NCBI RefSeq assembly: GCF_009833095.1
Contig: NZ_QRCB01000011.1
Span: forward strand, 1-64,000
DNA from: Nitrosomonas sp. JL21
Lineage (GTDB): Bacteria; Pseudomonadota; Gammaproteobacteria; Burkholderiales; Nitrosomonadaceae
Reading direction: 5' to 3'
Length of the DNA: 64,000 bases
Shown here: positions 36,684-45,533 of the stretch, piece after piece
How positions within the stretch are numbered: the stretch's first letter is position 1
Layout of the letters: each line of letters opens with the position of its first letter
Made by a program: the position numbers and the translations under genes
The notes under the pieces: generated by a model
Seen by the model: only the letters and a program-made list of their open reading frames with translations
The model's database searches: none
What the model was told of the DNA's origin: nothing

Positions 36684-36811
36684 GCGCAATAACGAGATTT
36701 TGTTATTAAAATCCTAAAATAGTCTGGGCTGATATTGTGAATTATTATTTGATGGAAAATTAAAATTGCGGAACAGAATTAATTAATATTTCTTGTAAGT
36801 TCCTGATTATG

Positions 36812-36887
36812 TGGCTCCCCGACCAGGGCTCGAACCTGGGACCTGCGGATTAACAGTCCGTCGCTCTACCGACTGAGCTATCGGGGA
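36812..36887 (-). tRNA. tRNA-Asn (GUU)
   Basis: On the minus strand the 76 bases fold as a normal tRNA: acceptor stem TCCCCGA/TCGGGGA at 36881-36887 and near 36816-36822, discriminator G, encoded CCA (36812-36814), D-arm GCTCAGTCGGTAGAGC, anticodon stem-loop CGGACTGTTAATCCG with anticodon GTT, and T-arm around GGTTCGAGCC. The anticodon decodes Asn (AAC/AAU). Its 3' end faces the AT-rich region with the recombinase remnant, the usual side for element insertion at a tRNA gene. Confidence 0.95.
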
Positions 36888-37046
36888 AAATGGTGAGTTG
36901 CGCATGTTAACGTTTTGAGCCTTTTTGGTCAACTGTCGTGTGGCTGTAGCGCAATAAATCTCTTACCCGGATTCTGAACCTCAATCGGAATCAGGTAATG
37001 ATGCGATGCTATGGGAGATTGTCCGTTGTTTCCCATGCCAGAGGGA

Positions 37047-38438
37047 TCACACGGGAACCATGAGCGTAAAGCGCGTGGGATTCTTGCGCTGTATGGTCAG
37101 CTCAGCGGAGATCTGCTCACTCAGGAGCGTCACCAATTGCAGTCCCAGGGTTGAGGTATTATCGATATCCAATTCCTCCGGGAGACCTCTGCCATCGTCG
37201 CTGACGATCACTTGTAAGCGATGGTTGTCGAGATATTTGAGCGCGATATGAATATGTCCCCGATGGTTCAGAGCAAATGCATATTTCATGGCATTGGTGC
37301 ACAATTCATTGAGGATCAATCCCAGCGGAATGCTGATATTGATCGGGAGCAGAACGTGATCAGCGTCGATGACAATATGGATGTTCGACGTATTCAAGGC
37401 ATAGGAAGCTGAAAGATTGCTGACCAGGCTTTCAGTGACGGCGCTGAAATCGACGCGTGAAAAATCGGTCGATTCATACAGGATTTGATGAATCATGGCC
37501 ATCGATTTGACTCTATTCTGGCTTTCTTTCAGAATTCCAATGGCGGCGCCGTTCATCGATCTGTCGGATTGCATACCCAGCAGGCTGTCGATGATTTGCA
37601 GGTTATTTTTGACGCGATGATGAATTTCGGACAATAGCAGATCTTTTTCTTTGAGGGCGGCCTTCAACTGTTCTTCCTGATGCTTCCGTTCCGTGATGTC
37701 GATCACCGAAGCCAGAATCATCTGGCCCTGCGGCGTTTGGATCGGATTCAGGCCGACTTCAACCGGAAATTCCAGGCCGTTTTTGTGCAATCCGAACAAA
37801 TCTCTTCCATGACCCATGGCGCGCGCGCTCGGTTGTTCGAGATAATTTTTTCTCAGTTGCGGATGATGACGGCGATGCGTTTGCGGTATCAGCATTTCGA
37901 TCGAGTGATTCATCAATTCGTTGCGGGCATAGCCGAATAATGTTTCGGTTGTCGTATTCACCATCACGATGATGCCATTGCGATCGGACATGATCATGCC
38001 GTTGGGCGATGCTTCCACGGCAAGTCGCAGCATATTTTCGGCAAAATTGCGGTCGCTGATATCGACGATGGCTGCGAGCACATAGATGCCATATTGCGTT
38101 TCGATCGGATTGAGGCCCACTTCGATCGGAAATTCCTTGCCATTTTTATGCAAACCGTACACGTCCTTTCCATGACCCATCGGACGGGATGTCGATTCTC
38201 CGATATAAGCCTGGCGGTATTCCGGATGTTTTTGACGGAACCGCTCGGGTAATAGGATTTCAAGAGGATGACCGAGAAGTTCGTGTCGATCGTAACCGAA
38301 CAGCTTCTCCGTCATGGAATTCGCCATCACGATCTTGCCTTCACTACCCATCATTACCATGCCGCTCGGCGACGCTTCGACAGCGAGATGCATCATTTCA
38401 TTGGTATTGCCGAAATTTTTCAAATGGGCGAAGGGCAT
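37047..38438 (-). CDS. Tandem-PAS HisKA_2/HWE-type sensor histidine kinase
   Basis: 463 residues without membrane segments. Two PAS domains (about 15-130 and 137-252) are clear repeats of each other: both contain LAVEASP-x-GM, LFGY-x-R/N-EL and MGHG-x-D-x-x-GLHKNG-x-EFP. Then HisKA_2 with EIHHRVKNNLQ (H273/H274 is the phosphoacceptor) and a HATPase domain with N-box NELCTNAMKYAF and DDGRGLP. It is a cytoplasmic kinase, sensing through the PAS pair. It overlaps closely with the upstream REC-GGDEF-EAL gene (15 bases apart), so it likely phosphorylates that REC domain. Confidence 0.88.
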   Translation of the reverse strand: MPFAHLKNFGNTNEMMHLAVEASPSGMVMMGSEGKIVMANSMTEKLFGYDRHELLGHPLEILLPERFRQKHPEYRQAYIGESTSRPMGHGKDVYGLHKNGKEFPIEVGLNPIETQYGIYVLAAIVDISDRNFAENMLRLAVEASPNGMIMSDRNGIIVMVNTTTETLFGYARNELMNHSIEMLIPQTHRRHHPQLRKNYLEQPSARAMGHGRDLFGLHKNGLEFPVEVGLNPIQTPQGQMILASVIDITERKHQEEQLKAALKEKDLLLSEIHHRVKNNLQIIDSLLGMQSDRSMNGAAIGILKESQNRVKSMAMIHQILYESTDFSRVDFSAVTESLVSNLSASYALNTSNIHIVIDADHVLLPINISIPLGLILNELCTNAMKYAFALNHRGHIHIALKYLDNHRLQVIVSDDGRGLPEELDIDNTSTLGLQLVTLLSEQISAELTIQRKNPTRFTLMVPV

Positions 38439-38453
38439 GGTGACGGCGTGGCT

Positions 38454-40886
38454 TCAGGTGTTTGGGCGAATAGGCGAATTTTTGATCAACCCGGGGATGT
38501 ATTCCGGCGCTACCGGTTTGCTGAGCAGATAGCCTTGCAATTCGTTACAACCCAGTTCAGTCAAAAAAGCGATTTGTTCCTGTGCCTCGATGCCTTCGGC
38601 AATCACCTGCAATCCAAGCTTCTGCGCCAGCACCATAATGGCGGCGGCAATGGCGCAGTCATTGTCGTCTTCAGGAATGCCCTTGACGAAACTTTGATCG
38701 ATTTTCAATCGATGGATCGGAAGATTTTTTAGCGAGCTCAGGCATGAATAACCGGTGCCAAAATCATCTATGGAGATGGAAAGGCCCAGATTCTCCAATT
38801 GCTCCAGGCAATTGATGTAGATTAATTCATCCTGCAGGCAGGATTCAGTGACTTCCAATTCCAGCAAATGAGCCGGAAGTGCGTATTGATACAGGAGCTT
38901 GGCAATAAAATTGTGGAAATTCTTGTCCGCGAGCTGCCGTATCGAAATATTGACGGCGATTCGTAAATCGCTCAGCCCGTTCGCGTGCCATTGGCTGAGT
39001 TGCTTGCAGGCTTCGGTCAGCACCCAATTTCCGATCTCGATGATCAGCCGGCTCGTTTCGGCGACCGGAATGATGTCGATCGGGAGTAACAATCCCTTAG
39101 TCGGATGCTGCCAGCGAATCAGCGCTTCGACCCCCGTGATGCGCTTTTCGGTCGGAGAGAACTGGGGCTGGTAGAACAACATGAACTGTTGCTTTGCCAA
39201 GGCGTGGTGAAGTTCCTGCTCCCGGGTCAGATGATGTGCGGCTTTCTGGGTCAATGCGGAGTGATAGAAGGCATAGTTATTCCTGCCTTTGTTCTTTGCC
39301 TCATACATCGCAGTATCCGCCATCTGCAGTAGTTCCTCCGGATGAGCGGAATGATCCGGGTAAGCACTGATGCCAATGCTACATGACGGAATGATTTCCA
39401 TATTTTCAACGATGACCGGCATGGCCAGGCTTTCCAATATTTTTTCCGCCACTCTGATCAAAGCGTCATTCGATTCGGCGCGGCTCACGATCACGATGAA
39501 TTCGTCTCCACCGAGCCTTCCCAGCGTGTCGCACTGGCGCAATACCGACAGCATGCGGTGCGACACGAAGCATAATAGCGTGTCGCCGCTGTTGTGCCCC
39601 AAGGTATCGTTGATGCGCTTGAAGTTATCCAAATCGATGAATAGCACGCCCAGCATCGAAGATTCGCGTATCGCGACCGCCAATGCCTGCTTGAGGCGAT
39701 CCATGATCAGCATGCGGTTCGGCAGATTGGTCAAACTGTCATAGTAAGCGATATGCGAGAGTTGCTCGGTCGTTTCGCGGATGACCGTGATATCCGATAT
39801 CATTACGACAAACTGTTGAGTCGTGCCTGCGTCAGAATGAATGAGGCCGATGTTCAGCCAGGCATAGAGGCTGTCCATATTCTTCTTGAGCACACTGACT
39901 TCACCTTGCCATTGACCATTCTGATGGCATGCAAGCCAGATCTTGTTATACATATCCTCACCCAGTGAGAATCGGTTCAAGAACGGCAATTCCTTGTTGA
40001 TGAGGTCGTGGTGCTCAAAACCGGTCATGCTGAAGAAAGCGTTATTGGCACGATCGAAACGTTTGTCTTCATTCAGAATGATGATGCCTTCCGCAGCACA
40101 TTCGAACACTGTTGCCGCCTGTGCCAGTTTGTTTCGTGCTGAGCGGCTTTCGGTCGTGTTTTGCAGTATACCGACAATCTGAGGTTGGTCGGCTGCCGCG
40201 TCACTGAAGGATTTACCGTATAGTTTGTACCAAACGGGAGTTTCACTGCCGCAGTCGACTTGGAATTCCAGATCGGCGGTCTTTCCTTTGCTGCTGCGCA
40301 GTCGATCAATGAATTGCGCGAGTTTGTGTTTGTCGTCATCATGCATGGCAGTCATAACACTGTTCCAGTCCGGCAACGGCAAAGCCCCGCCATGCGGAGT
40401 TTTATTCAAGATGATGTCTTGTGAATCCGCCGCCATTTCCCAGGTTCCCAGATTCGCGGCTTCCAGAGCCAGACGAAAATGCTGTTCGTTCTTTTTGAGC
40501 ACGATGTCGCATTCAAAACGCTCCAGGCTCACCTGAATGATGATATGGAGTTCCCGGTCCGAAAATGGCTTCAATAAATAGCCATACGGTTTGGTGGTCT
40601 TGGCGCGGGCAAGCGTCTTTTCTTCCGAAAATGCAGTCAGATAAACGATCGGGATATGATGGGTTTTTTGCAGCAGAGCAACGACTTCGATACCATCCAT
40701 GCTGCCTTGAATATGAATATCCATCAGTACGAGGCTGGGGACTTCCTGGTTGATCAGTGCCAGCACTTTATCGCTATTGGCCGCGGTTCCCGTAATATGA
40801 TAGCCCAGCTTGGTCAGTCGCCTTTTCAGATCGAGGGCGACGATCGTTTCGTCTTCTACGATGAGTATTTTGATGGGTTCGTTCAT
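38454..40886 (-). CDS. REC-PAS-PAS-GGDEF-EAL cyclic-di-GMP enzyme
   Basis: 810 residues from the ATG at 40886 (MNEPIKILIVEDE), chosen because GGAAGGAAA lies upstream and the REC domain starts there. REC domain with phospho-acceptor D56 (LVLMDIHIQ) and lysine in TTKPYGYLLKPFS; two PAS-like regions (about 120-260 and 265-385); GGDEF domain with intact GGDEF at 459-463; EAL domain with EAL at 587-589, DDFGTGYS and K/E residues present. Both synthetic and phosphodiesterase sites look intact, so it could make or break cyclic-di-GMP. Paired with the kinase at 37047. The output target is unknown. Confidence 0.9.
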   Translation of the reverse strand: MNEPIKILIVEDETIVALDLKRRLTKLGYHITGTAANSDKVLALINQEVPSLVLMDIHIQGSMDGIEVVALLQKTHHIPIVYLTAFSEEKTLARAKTTKPYGYLLKPFSDRELHIIIQVSLERFECDIVLKKNEQHFRLALEAANLGTWEMAADSQDIILNKTPHGGALPLPDWNSVMTAMHDDDKHKLAQFIDRLRSSKGKTADLEFQVDCGSETPVWYKLYGKSFSDAAADQPQIVGILQNTTESRSARNKLAQAATVFECAAEGIIILNEDKRFDRANNAFFSMTGFEHHDLINKELPFLNRFSLGEDMYNKIWLACHQNGQWQGEVSVLKKNMDSLYAWLNIGLIHSDAGTTQQFVVMISDITVIRETTEQLSHIAYYDSLTNLPNRMLIMDRLKQALAVAIRESSMLGVLFIDLDNFKRINDTLGHNSGDTLLCFVSHRMLSVLRQCDTLGRLGGDEFIVIVSRAESNDALIRVAEKILESLAMPVIVENMEIIPSCSIGISAYPDHSAHPEELLQMADTAMYEAKNKGRNNYAFYHSALTQKAAHHLTREQELHHALAKQQFMLFYQPQFSPTEKRITGVEALIRWQHPTKGLLLPIDIIPVAETSRLIIEIGNWVLTEACKQLSQWHANGLSDLRIAVNISIRQLADKNFHNFIAKLLYQYALPAHLLELEVTESCLQDELIYINCLEQLENLGLSISIDDFGTGYSCLSSLKNLPIHRLKIDQSFVKGIPEDDNDCAIAAAIMVLAQKLGLQVIAEGIEAQEQIAFLTELGCNELQGYLLSKPVAPEYIPGLIKNSPIRPNT

Positions 40887-41252
40887 CAGGTTTCCTTCCT
40901 CTGAAAGCGTATGGAATGAATGAGCAATTTTTTCAGGGATAGACATTCATGGCTCCGGGACGAGGAAGCAGCGCGTGGATGGGGTGATATGATGATTTGA
41001 CATTTCAATATCCTCACTCTCTTTGCGGTAACCCACTATGGAAGTGACTGCAAAATAACATAAAAATGGAATGCGATAACATCAGCAATGTCTGACATCT
41101 ATATCGGAAGAATTATCTTGAAGAAATTCAGAAAATTTAATGCTTATAGCCGGATTTCAAGCGAAAATGGCGGAGAAAGTGCTGTCACGATCCGTACAGT
41201 GTCATTGATCTGCTACGGTTACTGAGGGTGAGCAGAATGGATGGGCAGGGTT
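40887..41252. promoter_or_regulatory. Divergent intergenic region upstream of alkB
   Basis: About 365 bases between the divergent cyclic-di-GMP gene and alkB. It must hold both promoters. I see no distinctive repeat and no clear Ada-box by eye. Confidence 0.3.
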
Positions 41253-41924
41253 ATGAGTTTGTTTGAAGACGACGCATTATTTCAAGGGCAGCAACAGCAG
41301 AAATTATGCACGGGCGCATTCGTGTTGCGAGGCTTTGCATTTGCTCAAGCAATGGCGCTGCATGAGGCAGTGAGCCGGATGACGGTGCGAGCGCCATTCC
41401 GGAATATGGTTACGCCGGGAGGTTTTTGCATGTCGGTCGCGATGACGAATTGCGGTTCCTATGGCTGGATTTCGGATTCCATAGGTTATCGCTATGACGC
41501 CATCGATCCGCAGAGTGGTCAGCCCTGGCCCAGAATGCCTGAAATTTTTATGGCATTGGCGCAGAGTGCCGCGGCAGCGACAGGATTTCAGAAGTATGTT
41601 CCCGATGCCTGCCTGATCAATCGGTATGATCCTGGAACCCGACTATCCATGCACCAGGATATGGATGAGCACGATAAAGAAGCGCCCATCGTTTCGGTCT
41701 CCTTGGGAATTCCAGCGGTTTTCCTGTGGGGTGGCATGCGGCGTCAGGATGAACACATCCGGATACCTTTATTTCATGGCGATGTCGTGGTCTGGGGCGG
41801 GCCGGCGAGATTTCGCTATCATGGCGTATTGCCTATTAAAGAGGAATGTCATACATTAACCGGCAGGTGTCGTATCAATCTGACGTTTCGCAAGGTTATG
41901 GATGATTCTCAGGGCAGCGGATGA
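41253..41924 (+). CDS. alkB: AlkB alpha-ketoglutarate-dependent DNA repair dioxygenase
   Basis: 223 residues from the ATG at 41253 (MSLFEDDALF), aligned with the E. coli AlkB start; another ATG 12 bases upstream is possible. Iron ligands are H134 and D136 (SMHQDMDEHD) and H190 (RYHGVLPI); 2-oxoglutarate is held by R207 (RINLTFR) and R213. The NRYDPGTRLSMHQD motif and GGFCMSVAMTNCG are characteristic of bacterial AlkB. It removes methyl groups from 1-methyladenine and 3-methylcytosine. No ada gene is adjacent. It is followed by the efflux genes after 109 bases. Confidence 0.93.
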   Translation: MSLFEDDALFQGQQQQKLCTGAFVLRGFAFAQAMALHEAVSRMTVRAPFRNMVTPGGFCMSVAMTNCGSYGWISDSIGYRYDAIDPQSGQPWPRMPEIFMALAQSAAAATGFQKYVPDACLINRYDPGTRLSMHQDMDEHDKEAPIVSVSLGIPAVFLWGGMRRQDEHIRIPLFHGDVVVWGGPARFRYHGVLPIKEECHTLTGRCRINLTFRKVMDDSQGSG

Positions 41925-42033
41925 CAAGAATAAGCTAGGTTGCTGGGAACCAATACGTCGGTACGGCTTCAGACAACATTGTGTTCCTGTGAATTTCCGT
42001 TTTTTTCATGATGTGTAATAAGGATAGGGCGTA

Positions 42034-43572
42034 ATGCCAGCGTCGATTTTTTCTCATTGGGTACGATGGATAAGCTGGATTTCTGTGGCTGGGCGTTTGA
42101 AACGCAGCCCGATCTTTTGTGCTTGGCTGGTGCTTTCATGGAAACAAACGGTTACTGGCATCAACGCTCTGTGCCCGGTCTTACCCATTCTCCGCCTGCG
42201 CTTGGCGGGTCTATTGCTGATTTCTTTGGCCGCAGGTTGTGCGATGGGTCCGGATTTTGTTCGGCCACAGATCGAAACCGCCGAGAAGTTCCGCGTTGTC
42301 AGTGAAGCCGAGGGAGACTCGATTGCTAATCTGCCGTGGTGGGCGCTGTTCCAGGATGAAGAATTGCAACGGCTGATTACCCAGGCGCTCGTCGAAAACA
42401 AGAATCTCAAGCAAGCAGTCGCCAGCGTGGAAGAATTTCAAGCGCGCTCACGCACGGCCTGGATGGATTTTGCTCCAAACATGGACATCAGTGCCAATGC
42501 GCCGGCATTTGGCACACTGGGCGGGTTTCTGCGCCCCGGCTTCGCAACCCCCTTTAATTATTTCGGCCAAACCACATTGAACTGGGAAATCGATATCTGG
42601 GGCAGGATTCGCCGCTCTACTGAAGCCGCAAGGGCTGACCTGATGGCGCAGGAAGAAAACCGGCGGGCGGTCATTCTGACGCTGATCAGCGCTGTGGCGC
42701 AGTCGTATTTCGATCTCTTGCAGTTTGATTTTCAGCTCGATATTGCGCATCGTGCTCTGTCCTCATGGGAAGAATCGGTGCGTATTTCGCGCGCGCAGTT
42801 GCAGGCTGGGATCATTTCGCGTTTGGATCTGGATCAGTTCGAAGCCGAGCGCGCCAATGCGTCTGCCCGTGTTGCTGAGCTGCAACGGCAAGTGACACAG
42901 AAGGAAAACGAATTGAGCGTTCTAGTGGGCAAGAATCCGACTGCCATTGTGCGCGGACGGTTGCTCACGGAACAATTGAACATGGTGGAAGTGCCGGCGG
43001 GTTTGCCGTCCGAACTGTTGCAACGCCGCCCGGATATCCTGCAAGCCGAGCAAGCGCTGGCAGCGGCGACCGCGCGCATCGGCATGGCTAAGGCTGCGCG
43101 GTTTCCGAAATTATCATTGACCGGTTTTCTCGGTGTCGCCAGTCCGGCGCTATCGAATCTGCTGTTGTCCGGCAGTGAATTCGGCGTGGGCGGGCTTGGG
43201 TTGGCTGGGCCATTGCTGAACGCGCAAAGCCTGGGATTTGAACAGCGGGCGGCGGAGGCACAGGCCCGGCAGGCGCTGGCGCAGTATGAACAGACGATAT
43301 TGGTGGCATTCAAGGAAGTGGACGATGCACTGATCGCCATTCATACCGCCAATGAACAACTCAAGGCGCAGCAGCAACAGGTTGATGCATTGCATTCGGC
43401 GCTGCATGTCGCCGATCTTCGCTACCGCGGTGGAATTACCAGTTATGTCGATGTTCTGCTCGCGAAACGCACGCTGTTCGATGCGGAGTTTTCATTGACG
43501 GCGATGCGCCGCTTTCATCTGGTGTCGATCATTCAGCTGTATAAAGCACTGGGTGGAGGCTGGGCATCGTGA
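42034..43572 (+). CDS. NodT-family outer-membrane efflux lipoprotein
   Basis: 512 residues as read, but the true start is uncertain. The lipobox LAAGC (C69) directly follows a hydrophobic stretch, which places the mature N-terminus at C69; the 48 residues before the hydrophobic run are unusually long, so a later non-ATG start is possible. The mature protein (MGPDFVRPQIETAEKF, WWALFQDEELQRLI) is typical of TolC-like outer-membrane channels with two OEP repeats (about 120-300 and 310-500). It is the exit duct for the RND pump at 45530. It leads the four-gene efflux set. Confidence 0.88.
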   Translation: MPASIFSHWVRWISWISVAGRLKRSPIFCAWLVLSWKQTVTGINALCPVLPILRLRLAGLLLISLAAGCAMGPDFVRPQIETAEKFRVVSEAEGDSIANLPWWALFQDEELQRLITQALVENKNLKQAVASVEEFQARSRTAWMDFAPNMDISANAPAFGTLGGFLRPGFATPFNYFGQTTLNWEIDIWGRIRRSTEAARADLMAQEENRRAVILTLISAVAQSYFDLLQFDFQLDIAHRALSSWEESVRISRAQLQAGIISRLDLDQFEAERANASARVAELQRQVTQKENELSVLVGKNPTAIVRGRLLTEQLNMVEVPAGLPSELLQRRPDILQAEQALAAATARIGMAKAARFPKLSLTGFLGVASPALSNLLLSGSEFGVGGLGLAGPLLNAQSLGFEQRAAEAQARQALAQYEQTILVAFKEVDDALIAIHTANEQLKAQQQQVDALHSALHVADLRYRGGITSYVDVLLAKRTLFDAEFSLTAMRRFHLVSIIQLYKALGGGWAS

Positions 43573-43715
43573 TGGCCATATACAACGAGACGATTGTAGC
43601 AGGTAACGAGCGATGGTCAGCAGGCATGGCGAAATTGGCCGAAAGAGCGCAGTAGTTTTTCAGATTCCTTTAACGATAACAGCATATACGAACATAATTC
43701 GTACAGGAGAATATT

Positions 43716-44267
43716 GTGAGTCATTATAAGATTGCGACGATCATTGGAAGTCTTCGCAAGGATTCGTTCAACCGGAAACTTGCCGATGCCATCGTGAAAC
43801 TGGCTCCGGCCGAATTTTCATTTAAGCTGATTCCGATCGATGATCTGCCTCTTTATAACCAGGATGACGATACCAACCAGACCGAACCGGTGAAACGTTT
43901 CAAGGCGGAAATCCTGAAATCGAACGGCTTGTTGTTTGTGACTCCGGAATACAATCGCTCCATCCCAGGTGTGCTCAAGAACGCGATCGATCATGCCTCG
44001 AGACCGTACGGTCAAAGCGTTTGGGCGGGTAAACCTGCCGGTATTCTGGGTGTCTCGATCGGCGCGAGCGGAACGGCAATGGCTCAGCAGCATTTGCGCA
44101 ATGTACTGGCGTATCTGGATGTGCCGACGCTGGGTCAGCCCGAAGCATTCATCCAGGTCAAAGAAGGGTTGTTCGATGACAATGGCAATATTGGACCGGC
44201 CAGCAAGAACTTTTTGCAGAACTGGATGGATCGCTATGTTGCGTGGGTGGATCGACATGGATGCTAA
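43716..44267 (+). CDS. NADPH-dependent FMN reductase (ChrR-like)
   Basis: 183 residues from GTG 43716, with ACAGGAGA upstream. The motifs GSLRKDSFNRKLADA (phosphate loop), TPEYNRSIPGVLKNAIDHASRP and KPAGILGVSIGASG define the flavodoxin-like NADPH-FMN reductase family; the ChrR/YieF branch reduces quinones and chromate. It sits between the outer-membrane channel and the periplasmic adaptor genes of the RND efflux set, so it is likely to be co-expressed with the pump. This is an uncommon place for such an enzyme. The physiological substrate is unknown. Confidence 0.88.
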   Translation: MSHYKIATIIGSLRKDSFNRKLADAIVKLAPAEFSFKLIPIDDLPLYNQDDDTNQTEPVKRFKAEILKSNGLLFVTPEYNRSIPGVLKNAIDHASRPYGQSVWAGKPAGILGVSIGASGTAMAQQHLRNVLAYLDVPTLGQPEAFIQVKEGLFDDNGNIGPASKNFLQNWMDRYVAWVDRHGC

Positions 44268-44309
44268 TGCTTTGAATGTTGCGTATTCTCAGCGGAATCT
44301 GCAGGCTGA

Positions 44310-45533
44310 ATGATGACTAGGGCACATTTTTTAGGACGTCCTACCGGACATATGAGCCGATGCGCGGCTGCCTTCTGTGTGGTAATGGTTGTTGTCATGC
44401 TTGGCGGTTGTGCGGATAAGGGGTCCGAGCAAGCCGCACCGCCGTTACCGCAAGTGGACGTCATCACGGTGGCTACCCAAGCGATCCAGGATGAACCGGA
44501 GTTCATCGGCCAGACCGAAGCATTCCGTCCGGTTGAGATTCGCTCGCAAGTCAGCGGTATCATCAAGAAAGTGTATTTTACCGAAGGTCGCAACGTCAAA
44601 AAGGGCGACCGGCTTTATTTGATCGATCCGGTACCGTTCAATGCCGTTTATTTGAGCACCAAAGCCAGGGTCGCGCAGGCCCAGGCGCGCCTCACTCAGG
44701 CAAAACTCGATTTGTCGCGCGTCAAACCGTTACTGGAACAGCAGGCAGTCAGTAAAAAGGATGTCGATGATGCGCAGGCTGAGTTCCTCGGCGCCAAAGC
44801 CATGCTCGAGGCGGCGCAGAATGATGTGATCAAGGCGAAATTTGACCTGGATAATACCGTTATCACAGCGCCCGTGAAGGGCCGTATCGGCCGTAGTCAT
44901 TTTTATGAAGGGCGGTTGATTTCGGCGCAAACTGCGTTGCTGGCTACGATCGATCAACTCGATCCGATGTACGTCAATGTCAGCGTTCCCGAAAGCTACC
45001 TGCTGCGCCGCCGCCGCGAATTGGCGGAACAGAAGGTGCAACGGCCGGATATTTTCCAGTTGAGGGGTATGATGACTTTTTCGGATGGCAGTGTGTATCC
45101 GGAGGAAGGTGTGCTGGATTTTGCCGACGTGGCGTTACGCCCGGAAACCGGCACCCTGCAGGGGCGGTTTGTGTTTCCGAATCCCGAGGGCAATTTGGCG
45201 CCGGGGCATTCGTATTTTTATCCCGGCCAGTTTGTCAAAATTCGCATCAAAGGTTATGTCCGCACCGATGCCATCCTGATTCCGCAGCGTGCCGTGCAAC
45301 AGGGCCCGAGTGGATCGTTCGTGTATGTCATCAATCAGGAGGAGAAAGCCGAGTTACGCCCTATCCGCGCCAGTGCATGGCGGAGCAAGGATTGGCTGAT
45401 CGAAGAGGGGTTGCGTCCGGGCGACAGAGTCGTCGTGGAAGGGTTCTTCCGCATCCTGCCGGGCGCGGAAGTCCGGGCTGTTGCCGCAGCGCCGTCACAT
45501 TCTGAAAAACCTACGGTGCAAAGCCAGCCATGA
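44310..45533 (+). CDS. RND efflux periplasmic adaptor (AcrA/MexA type)
   Basis: 407 residues. Lipobox LGGC (C34) at the end of a hydrophobic run; M15 is a possible later start. The mature protein has the half-motif EIRSQVSGIIKKVYFTEGRNVKKGD, a coiled-coil hairpin (about 105-170), the second lipoyl half TAPVKGRIGRSHFYEGRLI and beta-barrel and membrane-proximal domains. It links the inner-membrane pump to the outer channel. The stop overlaps the next start by four bases (ATGA at 45530-45533). No repressor of the AcrR kind is adjacent. Confidence 0.92.
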   Translation: MMTRAHFLGRPTGHMSRCAAAFCVVMVVVMLGGCADKGSEQAAPPLPQVDVITVATQAIQDEPEFIGQTEAFRPVEIRSQVSGIIKKVYFTEGRNVKKGDRLYLIDPVPFNAVYLSTKARVAQAQARLTQAKLDLSRVKPLLEQQAVSKKDVDDAQAEFLGAKAMLEAAQNDVIKAKFDLDNTVITAPVKGRIGRSHFYEGRLISAQTALLATIDQLDPMYVNVSVPESYLLRRRRELAEQKVQRPDIFQLRGMMTFSDGSVYPEEGVLDFADVALRPETGTLQGRFVFPNPEGNLAPGHSYFYPGQFVKIRIKGYVRTDAILIPQRAVQQGPSGSFVYVINQEEKAELRPIRASAWRSKDWLIEEGLRPGDRVVVEGFFRILPGAEVRAVAAAPSHSEKPTVQSQP

